Part shown: in pieces, positions 50,993 through 60,217 of the stretch
Layout: every line of letters starts with the position of its first letter
How positions within the stretch are numbered: position 1 is the first letter of the stretch
DNA from: Clostridia bacterium
GTDB taxonomy: Bacteria > Bacillota > Clostridia > UMGS1810
Direction of reading: 5' to 3'
Assembly: GCA_017621495.1 (NCBI GenBank)
Contig: JAGATB010000005.1
Coordinates: 1 to 64,000, forward strand
DNA: 64,000 nucleotides
Notes under the pieces: model-generated
Database searches by the model: none
Told to the model about the DNA's origin: nothing
The model's input: only the letters and a program-made list of their open reading frames with translations
Made by a program: the position numbers and the translations under genes

Positions 50993-53554
50993 TTAAAGAT
51001 TTCTGTATACAAACAGGCATGTTACCAGAGATTTTGATATCGTAGCAAATACGTAGTCGCCTGATGAAAGTTCACTAAGCGAACCAACCTTTACGTTATC
51101 CATATCTGCTTCAAAAATCAGCACAGGGATTGTCGGCGATACCTTGAGTGCCAATCTGTTGGGGCATTCAAGAAGAAGCTTTCCGTTTGCAGCATCTACC
51201 TTTACAAAATATCCCTGAACAGGGTCATACGCATGCAGATAGCTCGGTGCATAAGGAACTATATCACTGTCTATATCAAATACTGACTTTATATTATCTA
51301 TATATCCTTTGGCATTTACATGAATTTGTATGATGTCTCCGGGATTAATGCCGTTTGCTATCTCATCATTTGCTGTAAGCATAGATAGTCCGAGATATGT
51401 GGAGGATGCCACACTTATTTGAGTAGCAGGTGTTCCCTCGTTGTCAAGAGTTTTGGAAACCTTGCGGACCATATATGCCGAAGCATCCGCAGCTATACTT
51501 GTGCTGGTGTTCTTGGTGCGTTTAACAAGCACAAGATCCATAAAGTTGTACTCGTCAACATTGTAACCAATATATGAATCTATAGCTTCATCAATCTGGA
51601 AAGAGTAGTTGTTACCAACATCATACAAATCTTCATTGTCAAGTTCATCTGTAGGTATAAATATAACCTTTGTGTCGGCATACATATAATGAGTACTGTC
51701 AAATGATGTATTGTTGTATCGGAAATATTTTCCTGTTATTTCTTCAGTTTTACTAAGTCTTTCATCACTGACACTTTCATCATAAGCAACAGGAAGCTCC
51801 AGAGTCTTTATCTTGCCTTCGTTGTCGAGTTCGTAACCGATAATTTCTCCCACATACTTATCTGCTTCATCCCTGGCTTCCTTAACGGTTTTTCCGCTTT
51901 TGCCGTTTATCCTCACCTTGTCGGCGAAGTAGAGTTCAAGCCAGTCGGCATTGGTATCAAATAATTTTATTCCCTCTTCCTCTTTAAATCCGGAAGCCTT
52001 GGAATTTGATGTTTCTCTTAAATATCCATAGCTTAAGGCATTATCAGAGGCAACCTTTGCTCCTGCAACTTTGCCGTTAACATCAAGATAAAGCTGATAT
52101 TTTTTACCTGCGGAAATTGTCTGTGCATATTTTTCGCCTTTAGCATTTGCAGCAAAGTATGTATCCGAAAGTTCGTATATTGTATCATTTGCCAGGATTT
52201 CATTTTCTGATGTATTGTATTCTGCAACCGTAACAACCGGTTTTTCCGTTGATATATGTATATCTATGCTCTTGCCGGATTTTCCCTTGGACTCAAAAAC
52301 GCTGAGAACATCTCCGGGTCGGATATCTTCAAAAGTTGCAGCTTTTCCATCATAGAAAAATCTCACACAGTCGCTGCTGTCGTCATAGTCATCAAGAACA
52401 AGTGATTTTAGTGCATCGTCATATTTGGAATATTCGCTGTTTATGGTTTTGCTTGAAGCCGATACTGTCGAAACTATCATAACCTTAAATGAGTCAAGCT
52501 TGATTACATCGATAGTCTTGTCTCCATCATTATCAATAAGTGTGAGTACCGAATCTGGTTTCTTCAGGTCTGCCACTGTATAATCGCTTGTAGCTGCATT
52601 GTTATAGACAAATGCAACAGATGCCTTTATTGTGTTCTTTTTTGTTGTTGATGAATTGTCATCTACGTAATATTCAATACTTCTTATATCCGATGAAACA
52701 TTTTTTATATCTTCTGTCTTAAGTATTGTCACATTATTCTCTTCGTGAGGCTCGGCATAGATAACTTCGTAATTTCCGTCAGGCTTTTTCTCTGCAAAAG
52801 CCCGTACCTTGTAGCCAAGTGCATCAAAAATCAAGCCCTGTGGGTCATAGAAAGTATAATCATTGATTTTTACACTGTCATCATCTGTGCCTTCTATCTT
52901 TGTCAAACCGGAAGTCTTATTGGCATCCACAACGCCTTCAACAGTATAAATCTTGCGGTATCTGCTGAGAATCGTAACATCTTCGTACTGTGTATAATGT
53001 CTTGTGTATTCGTCACCGTTTACCCCTATTGCATCTATCTCAGCAATAGGTGCATCCATTGTGTTATACAAAAGCTTGTATGCATCAGCATTGCTCATTT
53101 CCTGATTTATAGTGACATCCATTGTCAAATCAATCTGATTTGCCTTTGACAAAAATCCAACCGGATAGCCGCCGCTGTTCAGGCAAAGCTCACGGTAGCC
53201 CAAAAGACACATTGCCATCTTTACAGCTTCGTTGCCTTTTAATGTATCTCCGGCCCTAACCGCTTCTGCGTTATCAATAATTTTAAGCCCTTCTGCCATT
53301 TTGAGTGCTTCTTCACTATAGAGAGCGCTAAATTTGCCGCCATACATGATATTAAGAAGGAAATTAATAAATGTACTCTTTTCCATTATGTCGAGCAGTT
53401 TATCTTCTGTTTCATATCCGTTCACAATTTCAAGAGCCTTTAAAGCATCAACCTTTGTATCATCAACTGCAAATGCAGCGGGTGCTGCACTAACACATAC
53501 CATACTCAAAAGCATTGATACAGAAATTAAAATGCATATTATTTTCTTAGCCAT
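50993..53554 (-). CDS. Large exported protein with degenerate SLH-like N-terminus
   Basis: The 853-residue protein has a signal peptide (about 1-29). Residues 35-170 hold two or three diverged SLH-like units (ALEIVNGYETEDKLLD, GLKIIDNAEAVRAGDTLKGNEAVKMAM). The rest is beta-rich with many Asp/Lys/Ser residues and no recognised catalytic motif. It sits between the SLH protein and the CBM-repeat protein in one operon and may be a cell-wall-attached scaffold. The function is unknown. Confidence 0.6.
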   Translation of the reverse strand: MAKKIICILISVSMLLSMVCVSAAPAAFAVDDTKVDALKALEIVNGYETEDKLLDIMEKSTFINFLLNIMYGGKFSALYSEEALKMAEGLKIIDNAEAVRAGDTLKGNEAVKMAMCLLGYRELCLNSGGYPVGFLSKANQIDLTMDVTINQEMSNADAYKLLYNTMDAPIAEIDAIGVNGDEYTRHYTQYEDVTILSRYRKIYTVEGVVDANKTSGLTKIEGTDDDSVKINDYTFYDPQGLIFDALGYKVRAFAEKKPDGNYEVIYAEPHEENNVTILKTEDIKNVSSDIRSIEYYVDDNSSTTKKNTIKASVAFVYNNAATSDYTVADLKKPDSVLTLIDNDGDKTIDVIKLDSFKVMIVSTVSASSKTINSEYSKYDDALKSLVLDDYDDSSDCVRFFYDGKAATFEDIRPGDVLSVFESKGKSGKSIDIHISTEKPVVTVAEYNTSENEILANDTIYELSDTYFAANAKGEKYAQTISAGKKYQLYLDVNGKVAGAKVASDNALSYGYLRETSNSKASGFKEEEGIKLFDTNADWLELYFADKVRINGKSGKTVKEARDEADKYVGEIIGYELDNEGKIKTLELPVAYDESVSDERLSKTEEITGKYFRYNNTSFDSTHYMYADTKVIFIPTDELDNEDLYDVGNNYSFQIDEAIDSYIGYNVDEYNFMDLVLVKRTKNTSTSIAADASAYMVRKVSKTLDNEGTPATQISVASSTYLGLSMLTANDEIANGINPGDIIQIHVNAKGYIDNIKSVFDIDSDIVPYAPSYLHAYDPVQGYFVKVDAANGKLLLECPNRLALKVSPTIPVLIFEADMDNVKVGSLSELSSGDYVFATISKSLVTCLFVYRNL

Positions 53555-53564
53555 CTTGTACCTC

Positions 53565-55313
53565 CTATCTTGAAATATTATAGATTATCACAGCCGCTTC
53601 TGCTCTTGTGCAAAAACGTTTGGGTTCAAAGTCACCTTTATCTGTTCCATTTATAATACCCATACTGTAAAGCTCTTTAACTGCTTCTTTTGCATAATCA
53701 GCAATTAATCCATCGTCACCAAAGCTTGCATACTCTCTTTGAGCCTCGCCCATTTTACCTGTAAGCTTTAATACTCTGGAAGCTATGAGTGTAGCATCCT
53801 CTCTTGTTATAGCAGCATTGACACCAAACAGTCCGAGTGTGTCTCCGATTACAATACCTTTTTCAAAAGCTGCACTTACATATGGATAAAACCAATCGCT
53901 GTCAAACACATCGTGGAAGTGGCTCGATGCAGTTTCATCCTCAAGGTTAAATGCTGCAATTATCATCTTAACAAATTCCTCACGTTTTACAGTTTGTGCA
54001 GGATAGAAATTACCTGTGCCATCGCCGGAGATAACGCCGTCTTGCTGCATCTTAGTGATCGCGGTGTATGCCCAATGGCTTTGGGGAACGTCTGCAAAGC
54101 TTCCGCTGCTTTGTGCAACACCACTTTCCTGACCAATTTGAATCTGTTCCTGCGGTCCTGCTACACTGAATCCGCCCTTGCCGCCGCTTACCTTGTTGTT
54201 TTGAGAACCAAAGACTTCTTCTTCGTCATCATCTTCATCTGCAACAGCACTATCCAATGCTTTAAGAAGCTCCTTTGTATTCTGTGCAGCTTTTTCTGCC
54301 AGTATATCAACCAGGTTACTGTTTACAGTTGAATTTGCACTATCTTCATAAGCTTTGTATTCTTTCTCATCTTCTATTTCCAAAAGCTTTGCGTATCCTT
54401 TGACCTCATCTTCTATATCCAGAACCTTCGCTTTGTTTATGGAATAAAGTGCACATGACTCGTTGTAAAAACTGAGGATTTCTTCCAAAGTATCATAGGG
54501 CTTATTTAAAACAACTGTGCTTTTTATCCACTCTTTTTTGTCGGTGTTTGTTATCTTGTCAAATTTGACATCTTCAAATTCGGGATTAAGTCGCATGACT
54601 GTTTCCTTTGCCAAGGAATCGCCGCCTTCATTTATTCTGCAAACTGCTTCAGATTCTTTATAAACGTCTGCAAAAACATCCTCTGTCATAGAACTGTTTG
54701 GAGCAATTTTTACCAATTTAGTTATAATAGCCTTTTGGAGTGCGGGCAAATAATCTTTGTATTCATCCACATTTATTCCTACGGATACTGCATCGGAGTA
54801 GTTATCCTCGCTAACTATGATATCGTGAATTTCATCTGCTGCCTTGGCAATGTTTTCCGGTGTCAAATTCTCCGGCTTCTCTTTTGGCGTAACAAGACAC
54901 TCATTTATCTTGTTCACAAATCTCTGCCTTCCGGTTGTGTCTGAATAAACGAAACTTTTTTCAGTCTTGCCGTCCTTATCTGAAACGACTATTTTGTATT
55001 TGTCAGCACTCTTTAGCCCGAAGCTAAAGGTAAATGTCTGAGCATCGGGATACAACTCACCAAATCCTTTGATGTCACTTTTGGTTAAGTTTTCAACTCC
55101 TTCCGAATATACCTCAAAGGTGATAGCTTTTGATAATTTAGACTCGGTATCATCAGAATCTGTTACATAGCTATCCGTAGTAACAGTCACCGAAATCAGC
55201 CCCGACTTTGATGTGATGCCCTTTATTTGTGTGGAAGCCATAGCAGAGCTCTGTGTAACCAAAAGTGAAGAGAGCGCCACACATAACAAGGCGGTGTTTT
55301 TTTTCTTTTTCAT
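53565..55313 (-). CDS. SLH-domain surface protein
   Basis: The 582-residue protein has a signal peptide, an N-terminal Ig-like domain (about 30-130, with TFTFSFGLKS and SFVYSD), a helical acidic middle part and three C-terminal SLH domains (from about 410: FADVPQSHWAYTAITKMQQDGVI, FHDVFDSDWFYPYVSAAFEKGIV, IADYAKEAVKELYSMGI). SLH domains bind pyruvylated secondary wall polymers, so it is held at the cell surface. It is the first gene of the five-gene exported-protein operon. The ATG at 55313 is preferred over a TTG three codons upstream. Confidence 0.82.
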   Translation of the reverse strand: MKKKKNTALLCVALSSLLVTQSSAMASTQIKGITSKSGLISVTVTTDSYVTDSDDTESKLSKAITFEVYSEGVENLTKSDIKGFGELYPDAQTFTFSFGLKSADKYKIVVSDKDGKTEKSFVYSDTTGRQRFVNKINECLVTPKEKPENLTPENIAKAADEIHDIIVSEDNYSDAVSVGINVDEYKDYLPALQKAIITKLVKIAPNSSMTEDVFADVYKESEAVCRINEGGDSLAKETVMRLNPEFEDVKFDKITNTDKKEWIKSTVVLNKPYDTLEEILSFYNESCALYSINKAKVLDIEDEVKGYAKLLEIEDEKEYKAYEDSANSTVNSNLVDILAEKAAQNTKELLKALDSAVADEDDDEEEVFGSQNNKVSGGKGGFSVAGPQEQIQIGQESGVAQSSGSFADVPQSHWAYTAITKMQQDGVISGDGTGNFYPAQTVKREEFVKMIIAAFNLEDETASSHFHDVFDSDWFYPYVSAAFEKGIVIGDTLGLFGVNAAITREDATLIASRVLKLTGKMGEAQREYASFGDDGLIADYAKEAVKELYSMGIINGTDKGDFEPKRFCTRAEAAVIIYNISR

Positions 55314-55612
55314 ATTCTTCAACCATTCCTTTCTGCATTTTGGATTTGTTGTTGCAAAACATTACCAAATGTTCATAAATTTGTCTGAAACATAATCAAA
55401 ACTTTTTCCTTGTTAAATTTTTCACAAATCAGTCAAAATACAATAGATTTCTCCATAATTTAGTGATATTTTTTATGTTTCGAACATAATTTTTTAATAA
55501 ATTGAATTTAACACTACCTTAACTTTGAATTCATTATATCATTTTTTTGGACTTGATAAAATACACAAATAGTGGTATAATATACACAAATGTTATCTAT
55601 GAGGTGAGTTAT
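55314..55612. promoter_or_regulatory. Divergent regulatory region of the surface operon and araC gene
   Basis: TTGATA (55553-55558) and TATAAT (55576-55581), 17 bp apart, form the rightward araC promoter. A palindrome TTATGTT / AACATAA around TCG lies at 55473-55489, and a matching half-site GAAACATAA occurs at about 55385-55393. These are candidate binding sites for the AraC protein. A clear leftward promoter is not seen, as expected for an activator-dependent operon. Confidence 0.5.
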
Positions 55613-56452
55613 ATGCTTTTTCAACATAATTTTAACAAAAAATATCCAATTATCTTTAGAACAACTAATCTTGATATATCATCGGATATATCAGTTGTTG
55701 AAATAGGTTACAACCGTGTACCTGCAGGATTATGTCAGACTATGAGAAGAGATGTTTACATTATACACTACATAGGTTCCGGCAAAGGTGTTTTTTTGAA
55801 CGAGAGATTTTGTGAAACAGACGGTTATGCGGTTGTTCCAAAAGAGCTTGAAATAGTCACTTCCGATACTGAAAATCCTTATGAATGCTATTGGATTATG
55901 TTTCGCGGTGCCAATGCTCACGAGATTATGAATATGATAAGACTAAAACACAACTGTGTTTTTTCGTTCAAGTATAACCGAGAATGCGTTGAATTAATAA
56001 AAAAAGCCCTCTTTTACGAGGACTACTCAAATGAATATGAAGAAGCCTACACACTCCAATCCGTTTTTTATCAAATAATTGCTTTTCATATGAAAAATAC
56101 AATTGAAGAGGACAATATGCTTCCATCTATTGCACAAAATGTTGCAAAGCATATAGAAAAAAACTATTATAGCGAAATATCTATAACTGAACTTGCAAAA
56201 ATCTTCCACATCAGCCGGAACTATTTATATAGCCTATTTAAACAAGAGTATGGCGTTTCGCCACAAGATTATCTTATTTCCTGCCGCATAAAAAGAGCCA
56301 AGAGACTTCTTAAAAACAAACAATCACAGCTTTATATAAAAGAAATTTCTTCTGCCGTCGGATTTGATAATCCATTATACTTTTCGAGGATTTTTCATGC
56401 ACGAACAGGTATGTCTCCCTCCGAATACAGAAAGAAACACAAAAACCCATAA
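55613..56452 (+). CDS. AraC family transcriptional regulator
   Basis: The 279-residue protein has an N-terminal cupin ligand domain (IIHYIGSGKGVFLNERF) and two C-terminal helix-turn-helix units (ISITELAKIFHISRNYLYSLFKQEYG and IKEISSAVGFDNPLYFSRIFHARTGMSPSEYRK). GAGGTGAG six bases upstream of the ATG at 55613 fixes the start. It is divergent from the exported glycan-enzyme operon and most likely activates it when a sugar binds. Confidence 0.85.
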   Translation: MLFQHNFNKKYPIIFRTTNLDISSDISVVEIGYNRVPAGLCQTMRRDVYIIHYIGSGKGVFLNERFCETDGYAVVPKELEIVTSDTENPYECYWIMFRGANAHEIMNMIRLKHNCVFSFKYNRECVELIKKALFYEDYSNEYEEAYTLQSVFYQIIAFHMKNTIEEDNMLPSIAQNVAKHIEKNYYSEISITELAKIFHISRNYLYSLFKQEYGVSPQDYLISCRIKRAKRLLKNKQSQLYIKEISSAVGFDNPLYFSRIFHARTGMSPSEYRKKHKNP

Positions 56453-56472
56453 ATACGGTGTTTTTGTGTTTC
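56434..56472. terminator. Terminator of the araC gene
   Basis: GAAACACAAAAAC pairs perfectly with GTTTTTGTGTTTC over 13 bp, starting inside the last codons. Confidence 0.65.
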
Positions 56473-56501
56473 TTAGTGGACATTTGTTATACCATAGGTG
56501 C

Positions 56502-56593
56502 AAGCCTTTTTAATGGCTTGCTTCCTTTGAGGGTTCAATAAACACATGTTTGCGGGCGATTCGTGAATCGCCCCTACATTCGTTGTGTTTATT
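56502..56593. repeat. Nested interspersed repeats between araC and the feo genes
   Basis: A GCAAGCC/GGCTTGC hairpin (56502-56522) is followed by outer arms AATAAACACA (56537-56546) and TGTGTTTATT (56584-56593). These enclose GGGCGATTC/GAATCGCCC (56554-56573), a repeat core that is common in Clostridia genomes. The outer stem may end the leftward feo transcript. Confidence 0.6.
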
Positions 56594-56789
56594 ATAAATT
56601 GTTTTCAGTGTTTTGACAGCCGCAGGTGCACTGTGTGGTTTTGCCGCTCTTGCTCGGGCAGCAGCCGCCGGAGGGGCAGCCTATGCACTTAACACCTTTT
56701 TTCTTCTGGCGTATGATATATGATATTGCCAGTCCCAGAATTGCTATTAAAATCAGTGTAACAATTACATTTTTTATCATATCAAACAA
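56592..56789 (-). CDS. FeoB-associated Cys-rich membrane protein
   Basis: The 65-residue protein has one membrane helix (about 6-26) and a cysteine-rich tail (CIGCPSGGCC, CTCGC). This is the FeoB-associated family found right after feoB in many Firmicutes. It lies 4 bp after feoB. It may chaperone ferrous iron or act in place of FeoC, but its role is not established. Confidence 0.85.
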   Translation of the reverse strand: MFDMIKNVIVTLILIAILGLAISYIIRQKKKGVKCIGCPSGGCCPSKSGKTTQCTCGCQNTENNL

Positions 56790-56793
56790 TCCT

Positions 56794-58812
56794 TTATACA
56801 GTTACTTTTGTTTTAGTGTTTTTCTTACCGTTCAAGTCGTATTCAGCTTTAAGCTCCTTGTTGGTCTTGGAGATAAGGTACACAACTATAGCTGCCATTG
56901 CTGCAACAGCGATTAAACCGGGTATAAATCCTGCACCAAATTTGCCTGTGGTGATAAGTGTGCCAATCTGATACACAAGGAAGCCTATTGTATATCCTGT
57001 GCCAAGCTGCAGCATAATGCCGCCGAACATCCACTTTCTGTCTCTGATTTCTGAATTCATAGCTCCGATTGCCGCAAAGCAAGGAGGTGAATACAGATTA
57101 AACATAAGGCACGCAAGAGCTGCCGCCTTTGTGAGTCCGAGCACTGCCGCAACCTCACCGCCTGCACCTGCTTCCAGAGCAAGCTCATCTGTATTGATGA
57201 AGTTGGATATAGCATAAACAGAAGCTATGGTACCAACTACATTTTCCTTGGCAATAAAGCCTGTAACAGCGGCTGCTGCCATCTGCCATACACCGAAACC
57301 AAGCGGTATAAGCAGAAATGCTACAGGACTTGCAATTGAGGCAAGGATTGAGTCATCGGGGTCAACCACCTTGAAGCTCCAACCATAAGTCTGCATGATT
57401 GTAACTACTGCGTTACAAACAAGAATGATTGTACCTGCCTTAACTATGTACGCCCAACCACGTGAACACATGGACTGAATTGCTCTCCAAAGGCTGGGAA
57501 CCTTGTACTCCGGAAGCTCCATGATAAAGAAGGACTTTCTTACCTTGTGACCGGCAATTTTATTTACAAGAATTGCTCCCAAAAGTATCAAAATAATACC
57601 CACAAAATACATAAGTGTACCTACCCAGGAAGCATCACCGAAGAATGCCCCTGCAAAAAGTGCTATAACCGGCAGCTTAGCTCCGCAAGGCATAAATGGT
57701 GTAAGCATAGCTGTGGCTCTTCTCTCTCTTTCATTGCGGATAGTACGGCAAGCCATGATACCGGGGATAGCGCAGCCTGTACCTATAACGAAGGGTATAA
57801 CAGACTTACCGGAGAGACCTACCTTCTTGAAGATGGGATCAAGAACTACCGTAGCACGAGCCATATAACCGCAGTCTTCCAAAAGTGCTATAAGGAAGTA
57901 CATCACCATAACAAGCGGCAGGAAGCCAAGTACGGCACTGACACCGCCGATGATACCGTCTACAACTATGGTACGGAGTATAGGAGCTGTGCCCTCCATC
58001 CAGCCTGCTACGATTTCACCAAATCCGTCAATAATGGGACAAAGCACACTCTCTGCAAGCCAGGGACCAAGCGCAGCCTGAGATACCCAGAACACGAACC
58101 ACATAACAGCAGCAAACACAGGAAGTCCAACCCAAGGGCTTGTGAGAACTGCGTCTATTTTATCCTGGGCATTTTTATCTTTGGTAAACACCTTACGTGT
58201 TTCTACTTCCGATACAATCTTATTTACAAAGTCAAATCGTTCTCTGTCGGCAGCCTCCACTGCGGCTTTGCTGCTGTAATTAACATTTTTCTGCATATAG
58301 GGAGCACTTTGTCCTATGCCCTTTAGACTAACTACGGTATCTATAACCTTTTTAAGGCCCTTATCACTTGTAGATATGGTCTCCACTACCGGGCAACCGA
58401 GCTTAGCCGAGAGCTTCTTGGTATCTATTTTTGTCTGTTTCTTGGCATTGATATCGCTCTTATTAAGCGCTACAACCACCGGAATACCAAGCTCCAGAAG
58501 CTGTGTAGTAAAGAATAGGCTTCTGCTCAGATTGGTGCCGTCAACAATATTTATGATTACATCAGGATTTTCGTTCTTTACATAACTGCTGGTTATGCTC
58601 TCCTCAGAAGTGAAGGGAGACATTGAGTATGCACCGGGAAGGTCAACTGCAATGAGTTCTTCCGAACCACTGTAATAGCTTTTCTTAATCAAACTTTCTT
58701 TCTTGTCAACGGTAACGCCTGCCCAGTTACCCACCTTTTCGTTTCTGCCGGTGAGTGCATTGTACATAGTGGTCTTACCGCTGTTTGGATTACCCGTTAA
58801 GGCAATACGCAT
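56794..58812 (-). CDS. feoB: Ferrous iron transporter FeoB
   Basis: The 672-residue protein has the N-terminal G domain (GNPNSGKTT at 7-15, DLPGAYSMSP, NKSD), a helical spacer and the membrane part with two Gate motifs (VIPFVIGTGCAIPGIMACRTI and the later CLMFNLYSPPCFAAIGAM). It imports Fe2+ under anaerobic conditions. A DtxR-type palindrome lies 20 bp upstream of the start, and feoA lies further upstream on the same strand. Confidence 0.95.
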   Translation of the reverse strand: MRIALTGNPNSGKTTMYNALTGRNEKVGNWAGVTVDKKESLIKKSYYSGSEELIAVDLPGAYSMSPFTSEESITSSYVKNENPDVIINIVDGTNLSRSLFFTTQLLELGIPVVVALNKSDINAKKQTKIDTKKLSAKLGCPVVETISTSDKGLKKVIDTVVSLKGIGQSAPYMQKNVNYSSKAAVEAADRERFDFVNKIVSEVETRKVFTKDKNAQDKIDAVLTSPWVGLPVFAAVMWFVFWVSQAALGPWLAESVLCPIIDGFGEIVAGWMEGTAPILRTIVVDGIIGGVSAVLGFLPLVMVMYFLIALLEDCGYMARATVVLDPIFKKVGLSGKSVIPFVIGTGCAIPGIMACRTIRNERERRATAMLTPFMPCGAKLPVIALFAGAFFGDASWVGTLMYFVGIILILLGAILVNKIAGHKVRKSFFIMELPEYKVPSLWRAIQSMCSRGWAYIVKAGTIILVCNAVVTIMQTYGWSFKVVDPDDSILASIASPVAFLLIPLGFGVWQMAAAAVTGFIAKENVVGTIASVYAISNFINTDELALEAGAGGEVAAVLGLTKAAALACLMFNLYSPPCFAAIGAMNSEIRDRKWMFGGIMLQLGTGYTIGFLVYQIGTLITTGKFGAGFIPGLIAVAAMAAIVVYLISKTNKELKAEYDLNGKKNTKTKVTV

Positions 58813-58831
58813 TTTATATTCCTCCTCATTC

Positions 58832-58849
58832 GGTTAGCTATAGCTAACC
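58832..58849. promoter_or_regulatory. Palindromic metal-regulator operator upstream of feoB
   Basis: GGTTAGCTATAGCTAACC is a perfect 18-bp palindrome, close to the DtxR/IdeR half-site pattern GGTTAG...CTAACC. It lies between the feoA terminator-like hairpin (58865-58891) and the feoB ribosome site. Confidence 0.65.
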
Positions 58850-58864
58850 ACATATTAAAATATA

Positions 58865-58891
58865 TACGGCAACACTCCGGATGCATTGCCG
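58865..58891. terminator. Hairpin between feoA and feoB
   Basis: CGGCAA and TTGCCG arms enclose a 13-base loop, followed on the minus strand by an AT-rich stretch. It may attenuate read-through from feoA. Confidence 0.4.
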
Positions 58892-58902
58892 TCTATAAAA
58901 TT

Positions 58903-59115
58903 TTACACAATAATCGCTTCTGCAAGCTCTTTGTCTATATTGTATCTGCCGTCCTTGATAGATACTATACAACCGCCCCTGAGGTGCGAAATAACGGTAA
59001 TAAGCTCACCGCTGTAGCAACCAAGCGAAAAAAGAAACGAATTGAGCTCCTCATCGTCTGTCTCAATAGCTTTGATTACATACTCTTTCTCTGTCTCTGC
59101 TTGTGTTAAGTTCAT
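58903..59115 (-). CDS. feoA: FeoA family protein
   Basis: The 70-residue SH3-like protein (IKAIETDDEELNSFLFSLGCYSGELITVISHLRGGCIVSIKDGRYNIDKELAEAI) matches FeoA, a small cytoplasmic partner that binds and modulates FeoB. GAGGTGAG lies before the ATG at 59115; a longer GTG start overlaps that site and is rejected. It is the first gene of the iron operon. Confidence 0.9.
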   Translation of the reverse strand: MNLTQAETEKEYVIKAIETDDEELNSFLFSLGCYSGELITVISHLRGGCIVSIKDGRYNIDKELAEAIIV

Positions 59116-59137
59116 GTTTCTCACCTCTTTGCGCGCG

Positions 59138-59189
59138 GTTAGCTTTCGCTAACTTTGTACATTGTACCACTATTTACAAGATTTGTCAA
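59138..59189 (-). promoter_or_regulatory. feoA promoter with overlapping operator
   Basis: On the minus strand TTGACA (59184-59189) and TACAAT (59161-59166) are 17 bp apart. The palindrome GTTAGC/GCTAAC (59138-59153) covers the transcription start region. Its half-sites match the palindrome before feoB, so one iron-responsive repressor probably controls both. Confidence 0.75.
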
Positions 59190-59240
59190 GAGGTTTTTTT
59201 CAAATTTTTTTCTCTGTGTGTAAATTTAAAATTAATCTTT

Positions 59241-60110
59241 TCAAAACTCCCCGTTTTCACGTGCGTAATAAAACAAATACTGTTGTGCAAAGCCTGCGTA
59301 TTTACCAAAAATCTCCGCCGCTTTCTTTTCTATCTGTTTATTGGTGGCAGTGTCATCCATATAGAGTGTGCGCATGGTTCTCTGCACCCACACATCCACG
59401 GGAAATGCTTCGCTCTTGCCTGCTGAAAACAGCAATACACAGTCTGCAACCTTAGGACCTACACCGCGAATTTTCATAAGCTCGGCTTTTGCCTCGGTAT
59501 ACGGCAGGGCTTTTACTCTGTCCAGGTCCACTTCGCCGGTCAAAAGCTTCCGGACGGCATCTGTTATGTAGCCGGCTCTGTATCCGGCTTTAAGTCCCGA
59601 CAAATCCTCCGGACATAAATGCTCCAGCTGCTTTAATGTAGGGAAAGCATAAAGAGTCTTATCTCCTATTGTGCACGCAGTGCCGTACATTTCACTTAAA
59701 GCGGCTACTATCTTTTTAATCCTGGGTATCTGATTTTGAGTGGATATAATAAATGATATAAGGCACTCAAACATATCCTGATTGAGTATGTGTATACCGT
59801 AGCCGAATTCCATAGCCTTAGCTACATACTTATCCCCGGAATAAAGGCTCTTTATCTCAGAATAATCACGCTTTAAATCAAGATAATCCACCCATATGCT
59901 GTTTACATCCTCCAAGGTGGTATTACTTATAATGAGGCTGTCGCCCTCCAGGCGCATAGACACTGCCTTGCCGCAGGCTATACCCGTGTAGGTGTTGTCA
60001 TCATCAGGATACCATCGGAAGCACTGACCGCACATAAATGTATGTGTCAAATCAAAATGCTCTACTCCGCTTATAACTGCGGTGGTGTCATCTCTCATGG
60101 TTATATTCAT
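59241..60110 (-). CDS. ogg: 8-oxoguanine DNA glycosylase (Ogg-type, HhH-GPD)
   Basis: The 289-residue protein has the Ogg N-terminal domain (HTFMCGQCFRWYPDDD), the helix-hairpin-helix region (MKIRGVGPKVADCVLLFS) and the catalytic Asp in AFPVDVWVQRTM. The segment LSGLKAGYRAGYI resembles the catalytic-lysine region of OGG1. It removes 8-oxoguanine opposite cytosine and cuts the backbone. It has about the length of clostridial Ogg proteins and appears to be transcribed alone. Confidence 0.88.
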   Translation of the reverse strand: MNITMRDDTTAVISGVEHFDLTHTFMCGQCFRWYPDDDNTYTGIACGKAVSMRLEGDSLIISNTTLEDVNSIWVDYLDLKRDYSEIKSLYSGDKYVAKAMEFGYGIHILNQDMFECLISFIISTQNQIPRIKKIVAALSEMYGTACTIGDKTLYAFPTLKQLEHLCPEDLSGLKAGYRAGYITDAVRKLLTGEVDLDRVKALPYTEAKAELMKIRGVGPKVADCVLLFSAGKSEAFPVDVWVQRTMRTLYMDDTATNKQIEKKAAEIFGKYAGFAQQYLFYYARENGEF

Positions 60111-60217
60111 AAAATCTCAACTCACTTAATTTAAAATTTACAGTCCTAATTTTATATGAAATCCACATATATGTCAACCCAAAATTTAGTTTACTGATAA
60201 TTTCAGTATCTTTAATA

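Noticed and set aside
41695..55313. Cellulosome components
   Set aside because: No dockerin calcium loops or cohesin domains are visible; attachment appears to be by SLH domains.
57547..58326. Long open frame on the plus strand opposite feoB
   Set aside because: It lies wholly antisense to a conserved gene, is rich in Cys, His and Tyr with no family motif, and has no ribosome site; similar shadows exist opposite eutH (32637-33308) and the helicase (16780-17400).
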